Source: DATFEN01 sp035691285
Lineage (GTDB): Bacteria > Acidobacteriota > Vicinamibacteria > Fen-336
Assembly (NCBI GenBank): GCA_035691285.1
Contig: DASSJI010000096.1
Location: 1-17,223 of the forward strand
Length of the DNA: 17,223 nt
Direction: 5' to 3'
Shown here: piece after piece, positions 14,418 through 17,223 of the stretch
How the letters are laid out: the number at the start of each line of letters is the position of its first letter
How positions within the stretch are numbered: the first letter of the stretch is position 1
The notes under the pieces: generated by a model
The model's input: only the letters and a program-made list of their open reading frames with translations
The model's database searches: none
Told to the model about the DNA's origin: nothing
Position numbers and translations under genes: made by a program

Positions 14418-16991
14418 CTACCTCAGACCCGAGACCGCCCAGACGCTGGAAAGGTTGCGGTTCAGGCTGCACGCGTATGAACGCCCGTCCGCATCGACGC
14501 GGCAGTTCAATGAATTCACTCCCGCGACGTCACTCAGCGCGATCGAGCGCACCAACTCGCGGCGACCAGTGCCGAGGTCGCGACGGAACACATGAGCTTG
14601 GCGAGGCCTGTTCTCGACCGAAAACAGCGATCGACTATCGCGGCTGAAGCGCTGAATGGCTCCCGTCTCAAGTGGACCTGGCACAGTACGAACTTCGCCG
14701 CCATCCACGGGGTAGAGCCTGACGTGGCCCCCAGCGTCCCCCATCGCCACGAAGCGGCCGTCCGGCGAGATGGCCGATGCGCCGGCGACTCCTTCGGGTG
14801 TGACCGGTCGTGTGGCGCCGACAGCGACATCGTAGACCCATGCGCGAAAGGGACGCCCCTGCTTCCGCGCTCCGAACAGCAGGATGCGTCGGCCGTCGAG
14901 GGACCAGTCCGCGCCCCACGCATACTGGGCTTGGGGGGACTCGATGTCGAGCGTCAGTTGCCTTGGAGATCCCGCGCCCGTCGGTAGCAGGCAAAAGGCG
15001 CTGCCCTGATAGTTGGTGGTGAAGACCCATTTGTGGTCCGGCGAGATGGCCAGGCCCACTGTCAGCTTGCCAAGAAAGTCCGAGTCCAAGCGAACGGGAT
15101 CGCTGGATCCGTCGAGCCTCGCGAGGTAGGTACCCATGGGCGACGCGGTCAACAGCGCCCATCGGCCGTCCATCGAAACCTGTTGCACCCGGGTGAGGCC
15201 GCTATCGAAGCCTGAGAGATCGACATCCCGGGCATCGACGGAAGCCGCCGCCCCCACCGCGCCCGTCCACATCTGGCCGAGGCTGAGAAGGACACTCCCG
15301 TCTCTGGCCACGTCGAGGATCCGGACATCAGCGGACGTCGGCCACCTTGCGAGGCGGCGTTTCTTGCCAGACAAGTCAACCGCCACGAGATCATGGCCTT
15401 CGGCGGTCCGCGCGTCGTACCAGATCTCGTTCCCAGCTGGCGACCAGGCGATAGACTCCGCGTCGCCCGCGGTGAGGGTTCGCTTCTTCCCGGTCCGATC
15501 GACGACGCACACGTCGTCGTCGGACCTGAAGGCGACGAGGTCGCCCCGGGGAGAGATACGCGGCCAGAGAATGAAGTCGTCTTCGAACAGGACCTTGCCG
15601 ACCGGATACTCGAGTCGAAAGAAGCACTTGTCCTGAACAGAGCGTACGACGGCCAGCGCCGTTCCATCTGGCGACCAGTCGGCGCCCACGACGTTCTCCA
15701 TGACTTCCCGCGGCGTGCCACCCGCGAGCCCGACGCGTGCCAACGTTCCCGAGGTGCGTCCGGGGTAGCCGCCCTCGCGGGGATTGAGCAGGAGGGCCAT
15801 CTCACCCTTGGAGGAAATGGCCAGGATTTGAGCCGACGATGGCTCGATTGCTCCAGACTGAGGCACGCTGCCGACGCGGGTCACATAGAGGCGAAGGGGC
15901 GACTGCTCCCAGGCCGCGCTGTAGACGACGTTCTGGCCATCTGGCGCGAAGCGGGCGTTCCAGACCGTGCCGCGCCGGAACGTGAGCTGCTGATACGAGA
16001 GTTGCGGCTCGAAGCGCCACTTCGTGCCCGAGAAGTAGGCAGCGCTCGCGAGGACCAGCGCCACCATCGCTGCGCTTGCAGCGAACGCCACCGGAAGCCT
16101 CGATGGCTTGCGCAGAGCCGCCGCGACCTTTGGTGTCACACCCGAGTCGGACAGTGTCTCCAACGCGAAAGCCAGGTCGTGAGCGGATTGGAAGCGGAGA
16201 GCCGGGTCCTTTTCGAGGCAGCGTCGGACGATGCGCTCGAGAGTGGGAGGAGCCCCCTGATCGGTCTGGAACAAGTCCGGAGGGTCGTCATTGAGAATCG
16301 CGTTCAAGGTCTCGACCGACGTAGCTCGCTGAAAGGCTCGGCGGCGCGAGAGCATCTCGAAGAGAACCGCGCCTAACGAGAAGAGGTCCGAGCGTTGATC
16401 CGCCGGGAGGCCTCTCACCTGCTCGGGCGACATGTAGCCGACTGTCCCCAGGGTCTTCCCCGGCTCCGTGGCGGTCGTCTCCCTGTTCACCGACTCTGGG
16501 CTGGCCTGTGCCGAATTCTTGGCAAGGCCGAAGTCGAGTATCTTGACGCGCGCTTCCCTCGTCACGAACAGGTTGGCCGGTTTCAGGTCGCGGTGGAGGA
16601 TTCCCTTGTCATGGGCGGCACCCAAACCACGAGCGATCTGTGCAGCGTAGTCGGCCGCCCTGCGCCATGTGAGTGGCGTGTCTGCCAGCACCGTCGCCAG
16701 GCTCGAGCCATCGAGCAGTTCCATGACCAGGAATGGAGCGTCCTGGCCATCGCGTCCGACGTCGAAGACCGAGACGAGGTTGGGATGGTTCAGCGCCCCG
16801 GCGGCTCGGGACTCGCGCTCGAAACGCCTGAGTCGGTCAGGATCCTCGGCGAAAGAAGCAGGCAGTACCTTGATTGCGATGTCGCGACCGAGCCGTGGGT
16901 CGCGCGCGCGGTACACCTCTCCCATGCCGCCCACGCCGACCAGGCCCAACACTTCATAGGGGCCCATGCGCGTGCCCCTTGCGAGGTTCAT
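14418..16991 (-). CDS. Receptor-like Ser/Thr protein kinase with PD40/TolB-type propeller (second copy)
   Basis: 857 residues, same architecture as the kinase at 9218 but clearly diverged. Kinase domain: GVGGMGEVYRARD at 19-31, K41 (IAIKVL), E60, HRDLKPAN at 133-140 with catalytic D135, DFG at 153-155, GTVGYMSPEQ at 182-191. All active-site residues are present. One membrane helix lies about 301-320 (VAFAASAAMVALVLASAAYF). The exported part carries around ten PD40-like strands, some with the consensus (WSPDGTALAVVR, ISPDGRFVAMGD) and many eroded (ISSKGEMALLL, WSPAGNEIWYDA, WSLDGRRILLFG), so the propeller is less regular than in the first kinase. Two cysteines near the C-terminus (NCRVDADGRSYACSL) could form a disulfide. 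ATG at 16991 gives NLARGTRMGPYEVL, the expected N-terminus. Divergent from the DUF62 gene. Confidence 0.95.
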   Translation of the reverse strand: MNLARGTRMGPYEVLGLVGVGGMGEVYRARDPRLGRDIAIKVLPASFAEDPDRLRRFERESRAAGALNHPNLVSVFDVGRDGQDAPFLVMELLDGSSLATVLADTPLTWRRAADYAAQIARGLGAAHDKGILHRDLKPANLFVTREARVKILDFGLAKNSAQASPESVNRETTATEPGKTLGTVGYMSPEQVRGLPADQRSDLFSLGAVLFEMLSRRRAFQRATSVETLNAILNDDPPDLFQTDQGAPPTLERIVRRCLEKDPALRFQSAHDLAFALETLSDSGVTPKVAAALRKPSRLPVAFAASAAMVALVLASAAYFSGTKWRFEPQLSYQQLTFRRGTVWNARFAPDGQNVVYSAAWEQSPLRLYVTRVGSVPQSGAIEPSSAQILAISSKGEMALLLNPREGGYPGRTSGTLARVGLAGGTPREVMENVVGADWSPDGTALAVVRSVQDKCFFRLEYPVGKVLFEDDFILWPRISPRGDLVAFRSDDDVCVVDRTGKKRTLTAGDAESIAWSPAGNEIWYDARTAEGHDLVAVDLSGKKRRLARWPTSADVRILDVARDGSVLLSLGQMWTGAVGAAASVDARDVDLSGFDSGLTRVQQVSMDGRWALLTASPMGTYLARLDGSSDPVRLDSDFLGKLTVGLAISPDHKWVFTTNYQGSAFCLLPTGAGSPRQLTLDIESPQAQYAWGADWSLDGRRILLFGARKQGRPFRAWVYDVAVGATRPVTPEGVAGASAISPDGRFVAMGDAGGHVRLYPVDGGEVRTVPGPLETGAIQRFSRDSRSLFSVENRPRQAHVFRRDLGTGRRELVRSIALSDVAGVNSLNCRVDADGRSYACSLNRNLSSVWAVSGLR

Positions 16992-17083
16992 GGTCGGTAG
17001 ACCTTGAGGATCTCCAGGTGCCGGAATGTTAGCAGAGACCGTTAGGCTGAGCGAACCCCGGATGAACCAGGGAGGCGACGTCC
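16992..17083. promoter_or_regulatory. Divergent intergenic region between kinase and DUF62 gene
   Basis: Ninety-two bases that should hold promoters for both genes and are less GC-rich than the flanks. On the + strand TTGAGG (17004-17009) and TGTTAG (17027-17032) are 17 bases apart and form a weak sigma-70-like candidate for the DUF62 gene. No equally good pair is seen for the kinase. Confidence 0.3.
17070..17075 (+). promoter_or_regulatory. Ribosome binding site of the DUF62 gene
   Basis: GGGAGG eight bases before ATG at 17084. A strong Shine-Dalgarno that selects this start. Confidence 0.8.
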
Positions 17084-17223
17084 ATGCGTCCGCTCGTCGT
17101 CGCCCTGCTCTCGGACTTCGGCCTGCGCGATCACTACGTCGGATCGAGGAAGGCAGCCGCGCTGAGCGTCTGCCCCGATCTCACGCTCGTCGACATCACC
17201 CACGACATCGCCCCGCACGACGT
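17084..17223 (+). CDS. SAM hydroxide adenosyltransferase, DUF62 family (3' partial)
   Basis: Only the first 46 codons are in the window; the frame is open to the last base. The visible N-terminus carries the family motif LSDFGLRDHYVG (residues 8-19), whose Asp is the conserved ribose-binding residue, then SVCPDLTLVDITHDIAPHDV, also typical. Members hydrolyse S-adenosylmethionine with an activated hydroxide to adenosine and methionine; the related fluorinase/chlorinase enzymes use halide. The residues that separate these activities lie beyond the window, so the hydroxide role is assigned only because it is by far the commonest. The usual VGVMKGV stretch is VGSRKAA here. It is transcribed divergently from the kinase at 14418 and has no visible functional link to it. 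Confidence 0.9.
   Translation, partial: MRPLVVALLSDFGLRDHYVGSRKAAALSVCPDLTLVDITHDIAPHD

Noticed and set aside
15393..16376. 327-codon plus-strand frame opposite the second kinase
   Set aside because: Same kind of shadow frame; the minus-strand kinase explains this stretch.

Overview
The window is about 70% GC and looks like chromosomal DNA from an acidobacterium (Acidobacteriota). Three things point there. It has two full-length (~800-residue) duplicated MacB/FtsX permeases of the ADOP type (acidobacterial duplicated orphan permease). It has two large Ser/Thr protein kinases with a transmembrane helix and a TolB/PD40-type beta-propeller C-terminal region. It also has remains of winged-helix/FHA and TPR signalling proteins of a kind common in that phylum. 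The assignment rests on gene content recognised by eye, not on a search.

Layout. 1-6365 (+) is a tight ABC export cluster: an ATPase (5' end cut by the window), a full ADOP permease, a stand-alone 69-residue Fis-type helix-turn-helix protein, a 205-residue internally deleted ADOP that keeps only the first and last membrane parts, and a second full ADOP. 6372-7793 (-) is an unrecognised membrane protein, convergent with the cluster. 7812-9212 is a decay zone: an internally deleted IS91-type transposase relic (+), a frameshifted and 3'-truncated cysteine-synthase-like gene (-), and a 75-base copy of a kinase gene start (-). 9218-11860 (-) is an intact receptor-like Ser/Thr kinase. 11867-12466 (-) is a second decay zone, with another kinase N-terminal relic preceded by a broken winged-helix/FHA gene. 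12663-13745 (+) encodes an outer-membrane beta-barrel protein whose signal peptide is separated from the barrel by an in-frame TGA. 13771-14370 (+) is a TPR relic broken by at least four frameshifts. 14418-16991 (-) is a second intact receptor-like kinase. 17084-17223 (+) is the start of a SAM hydroxide adenosyltransferase (DUF62) gene, divergent from that kinase.

How they fit together. The first 6.4 kb is one co-directional unit. Its ATPase would energise the permeases, and the Fis-type protein may regulate or tune it. The remainder is a phosphosignalling neighbourhood in which two kinases are intact while at least four other gene pieces (two kinase starts, winged-helix/FHA, TPR) are dead. 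This suggests expansion of kinase genes by duplication followed by loss. The most unusual items are the miniature ADOP permease, the lone Fis-type protein inside an exporter operon, the TGA between signal peptide and barrel, and the tandem kinase-start relics. No tRNA, rRNA, CRISPR array or phage gene was recognised.
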